Source: Coprinellus micaceus
Lineage: Eukaryota; Basidiomycota; Agaricomycetes; Agaricales; Psathyrellaceae
NCBI GenBank assembly: GCA_951394405.1
Contig: OX596340.1
Coordinates: 2,604,001 to 2,668,000, forward strand
Reading direction: 5' to 3'
DNA length: 64,000 bases
Part shown: positions 1 to 12,815 of the stretch, one piece after another
Layout: each line of letters opens with the position of its first letter
Numbering within the stretch: the first letter of the stretch is position 1
Position numbers and translations under genes: made by a program
Notes under the pieces: generated by a model
Databases searched by the model: none
Seen by the model: only the letters and a program-made list of their open reading frames with translations
What the model was told of the DNA's origin: nothing

Positions 1-1902
<1,902 letters not shown>

Positions 1903-2103
1903 ATGTTATCACAAGTTGTGTAGGATATTCTTAGTCGTCTCCACCCCTTCCATCCCATTTCGTGAGATCGTGGGCCTGTCTGGGCGCTTCGCCGCCGATG
2001 TGGCACGTGCTGGATGTCGACGCGGAGTTTAAAAATTCCGCATGTCACAGGCATTTGGTTTAGCGACACTCCACTTGCCACCCACTTCTTCATCGTACCG
2101 ACC

Positions 2104-3735
2104 ATGTCCACCCCTATAGCACACACCCAGCACCCTTTCTCAGCTACCAACCACCCCTCAACTCACTGCGAGCCGCTCGCAGTCGAACCACAAGGCCCCG
2201 AGCTATTGCAAACTATTGCATCTATCGAATCCCAGCTTTGCGAAAACGCAGCCCGCCCCCAGTTTTTGAAGCTCCCACGCGCACCAATTCGACTTATTCC
2301 TGTCGAGATTCTTGGAGAGATCTTCCTCAGTATACCGACGTCTCGGCTGCGCCCGGGGAACCACCAAAAGTCTGTCTGCAGACTATCGCTGGTTTGCAAG
2401 CGCTGGCGTGACGCTGCTTGCCTCACGCCTCGACTTTGGTCCCACATGTGGGTGAACGCGGAGAACCCAAAGCTCTCTTTCGCGGCCCTTTCCGCATATA
2501 CAGCCCGCGCAGGGGGAGTTCCAAAGGAGATCGAAATCTCGTCCTCTTGCTGTGGAGGCGTCGACTGGGCTGCTTTTTGCAGCATCCGCTGTGCCGGGCC
2601 TCACGAGTGCTTGTTCTCGAATAGCGTCTTCCCAAAGCTCCTGAAGCGTACACCAGGAACATGGCGTTCTATCTCCCTGAACTGTCCGACACCCAGTTGC
2701 TTTCGATACTTCATGGAATCCATGGAAGCAGTTGGGCAACCCATCGAATCAAATGGGTGGGGTTCTGTCCAGTCATTCGAAGTAACCGCCTCCAAGTGGG
2801 TTAACTGGATGAGCCCGAGTGCTCGATTCGCATTATCTGTCATCCCACCATCAGTCACAAAGCTTTCCCTCACTACCCCTCCTCTCGCAGAACAAGGGGA
2901 ACGCCCTTACGCAGTACTCGCTTGGCTCTATCCCCTCAACATTCCACATAGAATCGTGGAAGGATTAACTTCCTTGAACCTGAAGCTCGACGCTTGGGTC
3001 GTTATGGCTCCCACAGCTCTTTTCGAGACGCTGCAGCATGGTGCAAACCTTGAAACACTGGAAATCGATTTATCGGGCAAGCTCCTCATGTGTCACGAAG
3101 CCGACCCCCTCAAGGGATATTTCGACCAACACGCCGTCTCCCTCCCTAAACTGCATCGCCTACACTTGCTACAAATATCACCCGTATCACTCCTTGCTGT
3201 TAAGTTCATCAAAGCCCCTATGCTTTTGGACCTTTCCATCTCTTTCCGGCTGGACTGTCGTGTGGACGTGGATGAGCAGACCCCAAATTTCAGCCACGAT
3301 GAAGATGACACCAGCGCGGTGTACGACGGACGGGCCCTCGCTAACATCATCCGTGGCGACAGCAGCTTCCCATCGCCCCTTCAGAGGCTCCACTTGAAGA
3401 ACCTCTTTTTCTTCGACGGCACTCTACGTTACATCATCCACGATCTCCACTCACTCTCTCACCTTCAGTTGGAGTGGGTTGGACTCCCCGGGAACGCCGA
3501 TGACTTCCTTGACCTGATCAATGACGGACCAACCTGCCTTCCCCAGCTCAAGACGATGGAGATTACAAAGCTCAAATACCCCATCGGTAGGGACATTCCA
3601 CACCTATGGGCATTTGCTGAGGATCGGCATATCAACTTGAAGTTTTCAGTCCACGATCGTGCAGCCTGGGAGAAGGACAACAAACGGTACTTGTATCTCA
3701 CGGGGTACGAGTCTGAATCTGACGACGACTGTTGA
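2104..3735 (+). CDS. F-box-like protein with leucine-rich body (paralogue A)
   Basis: Single-exon gene of 543 codons. The ORF is open further upstream, but the MSTP start at 2104 matches the starts of paralogues at 8824 and 18815. An F-box-like domain lies at about residues 62-110: RLIPVEILGEIF, then LVCKRWRDAACLTPRLW. It is followed by a conserved CGGV motif and irregular leucine-rich repeats to the end (for example LHRLHLLQISP, LSHLQLEWVGL). The tail RYLYLTGYESESDDDC is the family signature. F-box proteins normally tether substrates to an SCF ubiquitin ligase through Skp1; the substrate here is unknown. Head-to-tail neighbour of three more paralogues. Family assignment is firm, function inferred. 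Confidence 0.85.
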   Translation: MSTPIAHTQHPFSATNHPSTHCEPLAVEPQGPELLQTIASIESQLCENAARPQFLKLPRAPIRLIPVEILGEIFLSIPTSRLRPGNHQKSVCRLSLVCKRWRDAACLTPRLWSHMWVNAENPKLSFAALSAYTARAGGVPKEIEISSSCCGGVDWAAFCSIRCAGPHECLFSNSVFPKLLKRTPGTWRSISLNCPTPSCFRYFMESMEAVGQPIESNGWGSVQSFEVTASKWVNWMSPSARFALSVIPPSVTKLSLTTPPLAEQGERPYAVLAWLYPLNIPHRIVEGLTSLNLKLDAWVVMAPTALFETLQHGANLETLEIDLSGKLLMCHEADPLKGYFDQHAVSLPKLHRLHLLQISPVSLLAVKFIKAPMLLDLSISFRLDCRVDVDEQTPNFSHDEDDTSAVYDGRALANIIRGDSSFPSPLQRLHLKNLFFFDGTLRYIIHDLHSLSHLQLEWVGLPGNADDFLDLINDGPTCLPQLKTMEITKLKYPIGRDIPHLWAFAEDRHINLKFSVHDRAAWEKDNKRYLYLTGYESESDDDC

Positions 3736-4095
3736 GGCATTGGTAGGTGGGCCTTGTTCATTTATATTCGACTTCAATCTGACGTCCTGTTTTGCTCAGT
3801 CCCCGCCCTCTTATTATTATACCCCTCCACGCGGCGCCCCTCTGCGAAAGGTGCTTGAGCCCCTCGGGCACCTCGTCATAATCTACAATACGTAGACAAT
3901 AGCTAATAGGCAATGTTACGTGCAGAACCGCTTGATCGACACGTTCGTATCTGGAAGATAGAAGGGGGCTACCTGGGGGCTACCTGGGGTGGTACAGCCT
4001 ACCCTAAATTAGAGGGGTTGCGCGAGATACATAAGTGGGCTGATCGCACCAAAAGGCACCGCCTGCGGGTTGGGATCTTCTTCTACACCTCCACT
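3736..4095. other. Intergenic, F-box A to F-box B
   Basis: The reading frame of the next gene is open back to 3913, but the upstream part (MLRAEPLDRH onward) has no counterpart in paralogues and is taken as 5' UTR. No RNA gene or repeat seen. Confidence 0.5.
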
Positions 4096-5751
4096 ATGGA
4101 CAGTCCCCTACTCCTCGCCTACCACCCCTTGACCACAACCAATGCCGTCCCCAGCCTTCACAAGGCCGTTGTTACCCACGAAGAAATTGAAAGCATAGAA
4201 CCTCAAGAACGTGAATTAATATCGGAGCCCGTCGAGCGCATGCAGTCCAAGCCCCAAGTCGTCACGAGAAAGCTCAGTTCATTGAAGCCCGCACTCTCAC
4301 CGATTCGGTCCCTCCCTCTGGAAATTCTTGGGGAGATATTCCTCAGGGTTTTTCTCACCTCGAAAACGCGCCCCAATAGCTACCAGAAGGTTTTGACGAG
4401 GTTGCCCCTCGTCTGCAGAAGTTGGCGGGACGCCGCATTCCGAACTCCGCGACTCTGGTCCCACATTTGGGTCAGAGCGGATGCACCGTCGATCTCGTAT
4501 GACTCCCTCAGCGCATGGACTTCCCGGGCAGGTGCCGTTCCAAAGAACCTGGAACTCACCTTGTCCAACTGTGGTGGAGTTACATGGCCCCATGGCGCAA
4601 TCGACACAGCTCTTTGCGCCGGAAGCTCCTGCCGCTTTGCGAACCCGATTTTCTCCAAAATCCTGAAGAAGACACCCGGCTCCTGGGGCTCTGTGACGCT
4701 GAATTGCCCCACCCCGAGCTGCCTTCGAAAACTCGTCGCAGCGCTTGAAAAGGGTCGACCCGAGTCGAGCAGTGAATCCACGTGGAGCTCTGCCAAATCA
4801 TTCGCGTTGGTTGCCACGAGCTGGGGATGGTGGATCGGCCCATCCCACCACCGTTCACTGCAAGACCTTTCCTTTATCTCAACCTCGGTCACCAGCCTTT
4901 CAATCCAACTTCCGACGATGAATCCTGAATTTCTACTCTGGAACCAGCCTCTCCACATCCCACCGACACTTCTTCAAGGCCTCACCTTCCTTGAGGTTAT
5001 ATTCAACGCTAGCCTGGCTGACATCGAGGCCTCGGTCATTTTCTCGGCACTTCAACACTGTCAAGCTCTTGAAACTTTGAAAATAGATTTCTCTCAAAGT
5101 TGCCTATCCCCGGATGAAGGTCCGAATCAATTCGAACGGTCCGTTATACTCCTACCCCGTCTGCGATATCTCCGCTTTTACCAGGCGTGCGGTCCCTCTA
5201 CGGTTCTTTTTCCCCTGCTAAAAATGCCCAAGCTGTTGGACATGTATCTTTCCTTCGACTTAGACGGAAATATCAACGACACAACGACCAGGGTCACAAC
5301 ATTTAGCTTGGAACACGAAGACGATGGTTGCGACGATGTCGTTCCTCTCACGGACTTCATCCGTGGATATGGCAATTCAAAGTCGGAGCTACAGTCCTTG
5401 CATATTCGAGCAGCGGACTTTTTCCCCGACGCGCTTGATCACCTGCTCCGAGAGCTTCACTCACTCGTCGACCTCACGTTGGAATGGGCCTCCATGGTCT
5501 ACGATACCCCGGATTTTCTATCACTCATGCGGCATCAACCGCCATGCCTCCCCCAACTCCGAACCTTGAAATTTCTCAAGTACAGAGGCCCCAATGGCTT
5601 TGAAATTCCTCACCTCAGATCCTTTACCGAATCACGAGGGATCCAGCTCACATTCTCGACCTACGATGTGTTCGAGAATGCCTTTAGGACAGACATACAG
5701 CGATATCAGGATCTCATTGGCCTACCTTCGGACTCTGAAGATGAGGACTAG
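4096..5751 (+). CDS. F-box-like protein with leucine-rich body (paralogue B)
   Basis: Single-exon gene of 551 codons starting MDSPLLLAYHP. The start at 4096 was chosen by alignment with paralogues; the frame is open to 3913. The F-box-like segment is PIRSLPLEILGEIF followed by LVCRSWRDAAFRTPRLWSHI, then the CGGV motif and a leucine-rich body with LHSLVDLTLEW near the C-terminus. The tail ends DLIGLPSDSEDED, the acidic terminus shared by the family. Two extra residues inside the F-box helix (FLRVFLTSKTRPNSY) distinguish it from copy A. Probable SCF substrate adaptor by family; no substrate can be named. Confidence 0.84.
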   Translation: MDSPLLLAYHPLTTTNAVPSLHKAVVTHEEIESIEPQERELISEPVERMQSKPQVVTRKLSSLKPALSPIRSLPLEILGEIFLRVFLTSKTRPNSYQKVLTRLPLVCRSWRDAAFRTPRLWSHIWVRADAPSISYDSLSAWTSRAGAVPKNLELTLSNCGGVTWPHGAIDTALCAGSSCRFANPIFSKILKKTPGSWGSVTLNCPTPSCLRKLVAALEKGRPESSSESTWSSAKSFALVATSWGWWIGPSHHRSLQDLSFISTSVTSLSIQLPTMNPEFLLWNQPLHIPPTLLQGLTFLEVIFNASLADIEASVIFSALQHCQALETLKIDFSQSCLSPDEGPNQFERSVILLPRLRYLRFYQACGPSTVLFPLLKMPKLLDMYLSFDLDGNINDTTTRVTTFSLEHEDDGCDDVVPLTDFIRGYGNSKSELQSLHIRAADFFPDALDHLLRELHSLVDLTLEWASMVYDTPDFLSLMRHQPPCLPQLRTLKFLKYRGPNGFEIPHLRSFTESRGIQLTFSTYDVFENAFRTDIQRYQDLIGLPSDSEDED

Positions 5752-6189
5752 GTCCCTTTGGCATTCAAGAACGTAAAATTATTCTCCCGCTCGGACTAGA
5801 GGCAATATCCGCAAAGCTTCAACGCTTCATGCGTCTGGCATCATGTACCCTGCTTGCATCATAAATTTCACAAACTGTGTTTGACTTTGGTTCGCCCATA
5901 ATCGCTTGCATCCTTTCGCCTGAAACGGTGTTCAGATGTCAGGATCGTCAGCAGTCCCGTCGACACACTCACGGGCGCTTGGACTGGGCGCCAAACATGT
6001 TGCGCTTCATGGGACTTCGAGTCGCGGCTGTATACTATCGGATCTGTGAACTTCATGCAACACCCGGGGATGCGGAGCGCACGAGCCCCCCTATCCTCAG
6101 TTTCGAAAGTCACTTACATCCGTGGCAGTTCGCAGCGCGGCATGAACTCGGAAAGAAGGGGCTCAGGGCGGAGCTCCGAAATTCGATCC

Positions 6190-6507
6190 ATGGCGAGGCT
6201 CCTCGATATCTCTCTCTCCTTTGACCCAGATATGGCCGTCTACCAGAACCATGAAGGAGGTACCGGTTTCAGTCTTACACCGAAGATCGATGACATACAC
6301 CCCCACGTCTCGAAGCCATCGATATTGCGAAGCTGAAATTTTAAAAATAAAGAATGGTCCGGGATGCCTGCGCCTCGAGCTTTTGCGGAAGAGAGGGAAA
6401 TCGCCTTGGCCATCGGGGTTCACGATCGCACGGCTTGGAGGTTCCGGGATGACAGGCGCTGCTTGTATCTTGCGGGAATGGGGTCGGATTCCGATGACGA
6501 GGACTGA
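6190..6507 (+). pseudogene. Truncated F-box-like paralogue, C-terminal remnant
   Basis: This stretch carries three pieces of the family C-terminus in the right order but not in one frame. MARLLDISLSFDPD from 6190 matches KLLDMSMSF of the intact copies. RLEAIDIAKLKF, ending at a TAA near 6342, matches LKTMEITKLKY. A frame from 6364 reads PAPRAFAEEREI...RCLYLAGMGSDSDDED and stops at 6507. The F-box and most of the leucine-rich body are missing and an in-frame stop plus frameshifts separate the pieces. It is a decayed family member between copies B and C. Confidence 0.75.
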
Positions 6508-7034
6508 AAGTGGCTGTTGGTGAGTGAGCATGCGTCTCTGGTACTCAATGTTTCTGACAATGATCTCACGATCTTCCCATACAGGTGGGATTGGTACCGA
6601 CGAGTGGAGAAATGGCCAGAATCCGTTCTCGTTATATTGGAACGTTTATCGTGTACGGCGGATCCCATAAATACACTTCAACAGTATGGCAGAGATGCGC
6701 GACGGAGGTCCGGTCTTCTTTGGGGATGATGAAAGGGGAACGGGGACTACGACTACGACTGGGTCAGCGTTTATCGAGGAATGCACTACGTAATACAAGC
6801 TCAATATAATTGGATGGTGAGCGAGGAGCCCAGTGGTCGTTACGATTTTGTGCTTCTTGAAGTGGAACATGGCGGTCCTATTCCAAGAATTTACTCGGTC
6901 ATCTGCGGAGTTAGAACGTTTGTGGCTGAGTAACCTGGGACTTGGGTTTGAAGTATCGATCCTGATTTAGCCCAACATTGAGGTTTCCTCCCCCCACTTC
7001 CCGCCCACAACATCGCCATCCCAAAGCCACATCC
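6508..7034. other. Intergenic, pseudogene to F-box C
   Basis: No coding stretch resembling the family or any known protein, and no RNA gene, on either strand. Likely holds the promoter of the gene at 7035. Confidence 0.45.
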
Positions 7035-8585
7035 ATGTCATCCACCCACCATGATCTACCCACCGAGAACGTCCCTCAAACACCGTCTCACGGACTCGCC
7101 TTTCTGCAAGCCCAGCCCGAACCCCTTTCCAGCGAGCGAACGACTCCAATACCCACATCTGTTCGGCGGGTCCCTCCAGAAGTACTAGGCGAGATCTTCC
7201 TTTGTGCTCCAATCTCGGGGACGCGTCCTAGGAACTACCAGGCTATTGTCACTCAGGCGTCGTTGGTGTGCAGGAGCTGGCGCAACGCCGCTCTCCTTAC
7301 CCCGTGGCTCTGGTGCGACATATGGCTAAGGGCGGATTCGCCCTCGCTCCCATACGAGTACATATCTGCGTGGGCTGCTCGTGCTGGCAGGATCCCAAAG
7401 CACCTCGAAGTCTCGGCGATGCATTGTGGCGGCATCAATCCCTTTTATGGCGCGGAATTTTGCGCTGAAGCCACCTCGACTTGCATCTTCGCCGATAGTG
7501 TCTTTGGCCAGCTTCTGAAACAATCACCCAGTGAATGGACCTCTGTCACCATCGACTGCCCCACTTTGGAATGTCTTCAGCACTTCGTTGCATCACTGGA
7601 CCTCACTGAGCACAGAGGCGACCATGGTTGGGATTACATCCAGTTTCTTGAAGTGATTACCACAAGGTGGTGTGCTTGGCCTGACGCCGACAACCCTGAA
7701 CCGCTCTTCCACTTCCTTCCACCGTCGGTAGATAAACTCAACCTCCGTCTCCCACACTCGCATGAAGTCGGGTTCAGCGATTGCTGGGACGCTCCACTTC
7801 AGATCCCGCCATCCAGCCTACACCGCCTGACCTTCCTCGACCTGTCGTTCGGAAGGTTCATGGAGATATACTACCTCCCTCTGTTTGCCACCCTGCGTCA
7901 CTGCACAATGCTCGAAACACTGAGGGTTGACTTTTCGTTCGCAGGATTGATGCACCTTGACCCCCTATCGTCTGTCCACCGTGAGTCGGGCTTCATCCTC
8001 CCCAAGCTGCGACATCTTGACCTGCGCCAAATGGATTGGTCCTTCTATTACCTGAAAAGGATCAAGCTGCCTTTACTCCAAGAGTTGCAAATCTCCCTTT
8101 CCGCAAATGAGGACGTAGGGAAGCTAGGCACCCGAGGCCCAGAAATATGCACGGTGGACGACCCTAATCCGTACAATGGGTACGATGGACGAGAGCTCAT
8201 TGACTTTATTCGAGGAGGTGGGGAGATCAACAATCAGCTCCGCTCGCTGCACATCAAGGCTATCTGTCTCCACAACAACACACTCTTTCACATCCTACGT
8301 GATCTTCCTGCATTAAGACACCTTAGATTGGAATGGATCCAATTCCTTCCCATTCCGCTCAAGGTCGATGACTTTGCGAAACTCATGGCGCACACCCCAC
8401 GTTGTGTACCCGATCTCAAAACGTTGGAAATTCTCAATTTGAAGCACGCTAATTACCTCGAAATTGGATCCTTGGATTCCTTCGTAGAGGAAAGGGGCAT
8501 CGAGTCAACGCTTACGTGTCATGACCATGCTGCAGCATTGAGGGAGCAGGAGGAAGGGGGAGGGTCTTATGGCTCGGATGAGTAG
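7035..8585 (+). CDS. F-box-like protein with leucine-rich body (paralogue C)
   Basis: Single-exon gene of 516 codons. The MSST start at 7035 is preferred over the in-frame ATG at 6978 because paralogues also begin MS(T/A). F-box-like region: SVRRVPPEVLGEIF, then LVCRSWRNAALLTPWLWCDI, then a CGGI motif. The N-terminal heptad segment is shorter than in copies D-G. The leucine-rich body includes LRHLRLEWIQFLP. The C-terminus lacks the RYLYLAGL signature and ends in a Glu/Gly-rich tail, as in the truncated type. Acts presumably as an SCF adaptor by family membership. Confidence 0.84.
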   Translation: MSSTHHDLPTENVPQTPSHGLAFLQAQPEPLSSERTTPIPTSVRRVPPEVLGEIFLCAPISGTRPRNYQAIVTQASLVCRSWRNAALLTPWLWCDIWLRADSPSLPYEYISAWAARAGRIPKHLEVSAMHCGGINPFYGAEFCAEATSTCIFADSVFGQLLKQSPSEWTSVTIDCPTLECLQHFVASLDLTEHRGDHGWDYIQFLEVITTRWCAWPDADNPEPLFHFLPPSVDKLNLRLPHSHEVGFSDCWDAPLQIPPSSLHRLTFLDLSFGRFMEIYYLPLFATLRHCTMLETLRVDFSFAGLMHLDPLSSVHRESGFILPKLRHLDLRQMDWSFYYLKRIKLPLLQELQISLSANEDVGKLGTRGPEICTVDDPNPYNGYDGRELIDFIRGGGEINNQLRSLHIKAICLHNNTLFHILRDLPALRHLRLEWIQFLPIPLKVDDFAKLMAHTPRCVPDLKTLEILNLKHANYLEIGSLDSFVEERGIESTLTCHDHAAALREQEEGGGSYGSDE

Positions 8586-8823
8586 CGTTGGGACCTTTCA
8601 GGCTGATTGGGATAATTCGCGTCTCTGTATTGCTTCAACTTTGTGCATTTGAGTTGCTGGTATTTTTTCATACTCGCTACGTAGCTTCATGTGCTTGCTT
8701 AGTAGGCGCACGTTTCGGCCATTGCCGCTTAGGAGGTTGGGCGGAGCTTAAAGGTCGTCGAACCCTGGACGAATAGCTGCCGCTCTTTCATTCTTTCATT
8801 CTTCTTTCTACTTCGGCGCGATA

Positions 8824-10485
8824 ATGTCCACCTCTGTACCATCTACACCCCGGGCCCACCTTCCTTTATTGAGTAGCAATGATCCACCCAGTTTTCAAGA
8901 GGCGTGTATAGTACGAGGCAAGATCGAGCAATTGGAAGGCCAACAGGAGCAGCTTTTGCAAGAGATAGCACCGATCCAGGCCAAGCTCGATGACACCATA
9001 GCCGAAATCGAGTCCCTAAAGCCCATAGTCTCTCCGGTCCGACGATTGCCCCTCGAAATCCTGGGAGAAATCTTCCTCAGGGTGCCTACATCCCAACTGC
9101 GTCCAAGAAACTACCAGAAGCACGTCGTTCGTGTGTCACAAGTTTGCAAGAGCTGGCGGGACGCAGCTCGACTCACGCCTCGGCTTTGGTGCGATATATG
9201 GGTGAAGGCGGACGCACCGGGACTGACATACGAGTCACTGCTTGCGTGGACGAGCCGCGGAGGGAGCATGCCGAAGATATCCTCGTCTCGGTGCGGTCGC
9301 CTCGATAGGTGCAGCGGGCGTAATATTTGTGCGAGACGTCGCTGCCTATTCTCCAACATCGCCTTGGCGAAGTTTCTGAAGTTTTCACCCGCCGGATGGG
9401 ACACTGTTGTCCTCAACTGTCCAACGCCAAATTGCCTTCGCAATTTCACGAAATCCCTCAACCGGCTTGAAAGTCCAGTGGCGTTGGGCGGCTGGAACAC
9501 CGTCCGGTCGTTTGAAGTGAACATGGCGAATTGGACCGGCTGGATTGACCCCCTCCAATACCAAATATTCACCTTTGTTCCAAGTTCGGTCACCGGCTTC
9601 TCCCTCCATTTACCGTGGATACCAGATTCTGCTGACCTGGGTGGCTCGGGGGACGACGAATACGAGTCGGAGGACTCTCAATGGCAATGGTGTCTTCACA
9701 TCCCTCACAGTCTACTCCGAGGGCTCACTTCCATCGAACTGAAGTTCGATGCCCCGACGATATATGCCGAACCGCTATTCACCGCCCTTCACCACTGTTC
9801 CAGACTGGAAACACTGCAAATCGACTTCTATGACGGTTTCTTTGTAGGCGAGGGAGACACCCCAATCACGTACATAACCTTCCCCGAACTGCGGCGGCTT
9901 CGTCTCCTCCAAGTCCCCGGGGAATGCGCTGGGAAACTTGGTACGCTCAAGTTCCCGAAATTGCTGGACATGTCGATGAGTTTCGGTATCGACTCTCATG
10001 TTGACTGGTACGACGAGCGGCCGTGTTTCTCCTTACGCGCGGACACCCATGGAATGTGGTTCGATGGAGACAGTCTCGCCGAGTTTATTTGCGGAGATGG
10101 CAGTTCACCATCCACTATACAGGGGCTTCACCTCAAAGGTGCCTCCTTCCTCCCCGGCACTATCCACCGCGTACTGCGCGACCTTCGTTCGCTCTCACAC
10201 CTCAAGTTGGAGTGGGCGGCCTTGCTCGGTGATGTGTGGTCAGACCCCAAGGATTTCTTCTACCTCATGGAAGACCAGCCGGCGAGTCTTACTTCTCTCA
10301 AAACGCTCGAGGTCACGAATCTGGTACAGCCTGTTGACTCGCCGATACCGTTCCTGGAAGACTTTATTGGGCGGCGGGGCATCGATTTGAAGCTTTCACT
10401 CCACGATCGCGAAGCATGGAAGAGGGATGGCAACCGATACCTGTACCTTGCGGGACTCGGGCCTGATTCGGAGGGTGAGGATTGA
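8824..10485 (+). CDS. F-box-like protein with coiled-coil N-terminus (paralogue D)
   Basis: Single-exon gene of 553 codons starting MSTSVPSTP. Residues about 20-68 form a heptad-rich helix (KIEQLEGQQEQLLQEIAPIQ), then the F-box-like domain PVRRLPLEILGEIF and VCKSWRDAARLTPRLWCDIW. The usual LEISSS-CGG segment is altered: PKISSSRCGRLDRC, so a Leu-Glu pair is lost. The leucine-rich body and the tail RYLYLAGLGPDSEGED are intact. The sequence is closest by eye to copy E on the opposite strand (shared ADAPGLTYESL and NCPTPxC motifs), suggesting those two share a recent duplication. Confidence 0.86.
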   Translation: MSTSVPSTPRAHLPLLSSNDPPSFQEACIVRGKIEQLEGQQEQLLQEIAPIQAKLDDTIAEIESLKPIVSPVRRLPLEILGEIFLRVPTSQLRPRNYQKHVVRVSQVCKSWRDAARLTPRLWCDIWVKADAPGLTYESLLAWTSRGGSMPKISSSRCGRLDRCSGRNICARRRCLFSNIALAKFLKFSPAGWDTVVLNCPTPNCLRNFTKSLNRLESPVALGGWNTVRSFEVNMANWTGWIDPLQYQIFTFVPSSVTGFSLHLPWIPDSADLGGSGDDEYESEDSQWQWCLHIPHSLLRGLTSIELKFDAPTIYAEPLFTALHHCSRLETLQIDFYDGFFVGEGDTPITYITFPELRRLRLLQVPGECAGKLGTLKFPKLLDMSMSFGIDSHVDWYDERPCFSLRADTHGMWFDGDSLAEFICGDGSSPSTIQGLHLKGASFLPGTIHRVLRDLRSLSHLKLEWAALLGDVWSDPKDFFYLMEDQPASLTSLKTLEVTNLVQPVDSPIPFLEDFIGRRGIDLKLSLHDREAWKRDGNRYLYLAGLGPDSEGED

Positions 10486-11204
10486 GGGCTGGGGTAGAAG
10501 TGGGTCGCGAGCCATGGACCGCGTTGTTGGGTGCCACCACGAATCGCATGGGGAGGGGATGGCTGTTGCTCGCCGGCGTACCGACTCCTATCTAGTTTCT
10601 TTTGCCTGTTCGAAGCTTACTTTCCGATGAAGTGAGGTTGGAATTCCACCAGCGATGGTCGCATCCCTGGGGCGTATAGGATGGCAAGACTGCACTCCGC
10701 CCTCAGCACAAGACTGTAAGCTCTGTCCCGCGTTCTATTAACCCTGTCACCCTTTTTCTCCCACCTCTGAGTCATAACGTGAATGATATGAAACCCTGCC
10801 ACCCTCTGGGCCCCTGATCGTCCCCAGTCCAACTGCGACCACCAAGCCCAGATACTTGGATTCGTCTATCCTCGGCTCCGACGACCCACAAGCCTATCCC
10901 GTTTTGTCCTTTCGAACTGTGCTTCACACGTCCCGCCCGTAACACCAATTGGCGCTAGCGTTGGCCTTGACATGAGCTGGCGACACTACCGAGGTGGAAT
11001 TCTGTAGAAATTGGCATTTCCAAGTGTCCAAGGGGGAAGAGACGGAGATGATGGTGGTCAGAAGGAAGGAAGCGCGGATCAATCGCGGCCGCCGATGACG
11101 ATGGCGCGGAATTGGAAGGGTTTTGCACCATCCATCATTTGCTCTTCTCTATCTTGACCTCCTTTACGACGCTACCCTATCTCTGGCTAGATCGATACTA
11201 CACT
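10486..11204. other. Intergenic, F-box D to MDE1
   Basis: About 720 bp without a supported gene. Short open frames have no recognisable motifs. The tail end presumably carries the MDE1 promoter. Confidence 0.45.
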
Positions 11205-12257
11205 ATGAGCACCACTATTAACGTTGCCGTCAACAGTCCCGAGACAGAGGCTCTTGTCCTCTCGAGTGATCCACTTCACGTATGTCCTCGTCCCCAGTCT
11301 CCCCATTCCGGAAGGATATCTAATCTAATCTCGTTCTGCTTGGATATGGCATAGCCCGCGAACCTCATTCCAGAGCTCTGCAAGTCTTTCTATCACGTAC
11401 GCTCTGAATCCGAGTGTTGGACAGGCGCAAGCTAATTCAATTGGCGCGTTTCGGCGATAGCTGGGATGGGTTACTGGTACTGGAGGTGGGATCTGCATTC
11501 GTAAAGGGTGAGTGAGTGGCAGTTGGTCTTGTCTTGAAGGTTCTCTTATCGCACTAACCTCCTATTGTATCCCTACCGACCCACTCTTCGTCGTATTATC
11601 TCCCCGTCCTCCGCCTATCCAATAGCGACGTAGTCTACATCGCCCCATCGGGCGTCCAAAAAGAACGCATCAAACCCACCGACATCTTCGTCCTCCCCTA
11701 CCCGCAAGCCCCTTCCCCACACACCGACCGCATCTTCCTCCGGCGCCCCTGCAATGGCCTCAAAGAGTCCGCCTGCACTCCCCTCTTCTGGAACTCCTTC
11801 GACCTGCGAGATGCAGGCAGTTGCATCCACACGCATTCTCAACACGCTGTTATGGCCACGCTCTTGTGGGAGGGAGATGTGTTTAAGATCAGTCACCAAG
11901 AGATGATTAAGGGTGTGAGGATCGCGGGGACGGGGAAGGCGCTGAGTTATTTGGATACGCTTGTGTTGCCGATCATCGAGAATACGCCGGATGAGGAGGA
12001 TTTGAAGGATGGGATGGAGGCGGCGATGAGGAAATACCCGGATGCGGCGGGGGTGTTGGTGAGGAGGCATGGAGTATATGTTTGGGGTGCGTATCAACCT
12101 CCCTTCGTAAAGCGACCCACCTTCTCTTACTGACACCCTGACTTTAGGTGTGGATTGGGAGAAGGCCAAGACCCAGACGGAGTGCCTCGACTACCTCTTC
12201 GAGATCTCTGTCAAGATGAAGCTCGCTGGTCTCCCCACCCTCCTCAATGCAGACTGA
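11205..12257 (+). CDS. MDE1: Methylthioribulose-1-phosphate dehydratase
   Basis: Dehydrates 5-methylthioribulose-1-phosphate in the cytosolic methionine salvage pathway; class II aldolase/adducin fold using a zinc ion. Five exons with consistent phases: 11205-11279, 11355-11396, 11461-11507, 11626-12086, 12148-12257 (244 residues). Diagnostic motifs are [15 protein letters not shown], then [12 protein letters not shown], the zinc-binding [14 protein letters not shown] (two His ligands) and the third His in [12 protein letters not shown]. The segment [10 protein letters not shown] is typical of the family. Length matches fungal MDE1. A single-copy housekeeping gene embedded among F-box duplicates. 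Confidence 0.93.
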
Positions 12258-12815
12258 TCGTCCACGGCCCATCTATCCTCCATAAAAAGCTGGCTACTAT
12301 TCACGCCGTGTACATGTATATAAACCTTATCTCTAACTATCTAAGCCTTCGGAACCTGACCGCTTCCACCTCATGGTCACTCTCAAATTTATATGACGGG
12401 CGCTTGCTACTATCGGCGATCAGCACCTCGGTTTGAATCAGAGGTTCGGTTTGGACACCCAAACCTCACCGTTTGGCCTCATTCTTTTCGGGAATTTGTG
12501 TGGTCACCTAACCGAGCTCAATTCCAAAATTTGAGCCCCACGAGAAGAGGAGAAGGTGTCGAAACCGGAGGTCGGTTTGTCGGCTTGGCGGAGTTTTGGC
12601 AGGGAAACCGAACGTCTGATCAAACCGAGGTGGTGATCAATGATAGTACTAGGCCGGCATTCAGATCAAACGCCGTCGATCACAAAAATTCCGGTGCCTA
12701 TCTCTCATCACAAGCGCTCTCTTCCTCGTACCACCACCATCTCCCCTCCCCTCTTTTCCCTTCCATTCATCCGTCCCACCTTCTCGCATCCTCAAAAGCC
12801 TCTGAATTCCAAAAA
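12258..12815. other. Intergenic, MDE1 to TRM61, with repeated CGGTTTG/CAAACCG motifs
   Basis: About 560 bp between the stop of MDE1 and the TRM61 start. Between about 12430 and 12630 the hexamer-like motif CGGTTTG or its complement recurs several times in both orientations. The frame upstream of TRM61 is open here but is taken as 5' UTR because the protein family begins at MWSS. Confidence 0.5.

Noticed and set aside
12393..12815. N-terminal extension of TRM61
   Set aside because: No similarity to the family, low complexity, and contains the repeated CGGTTTG motifs; treated as 5' UTR.
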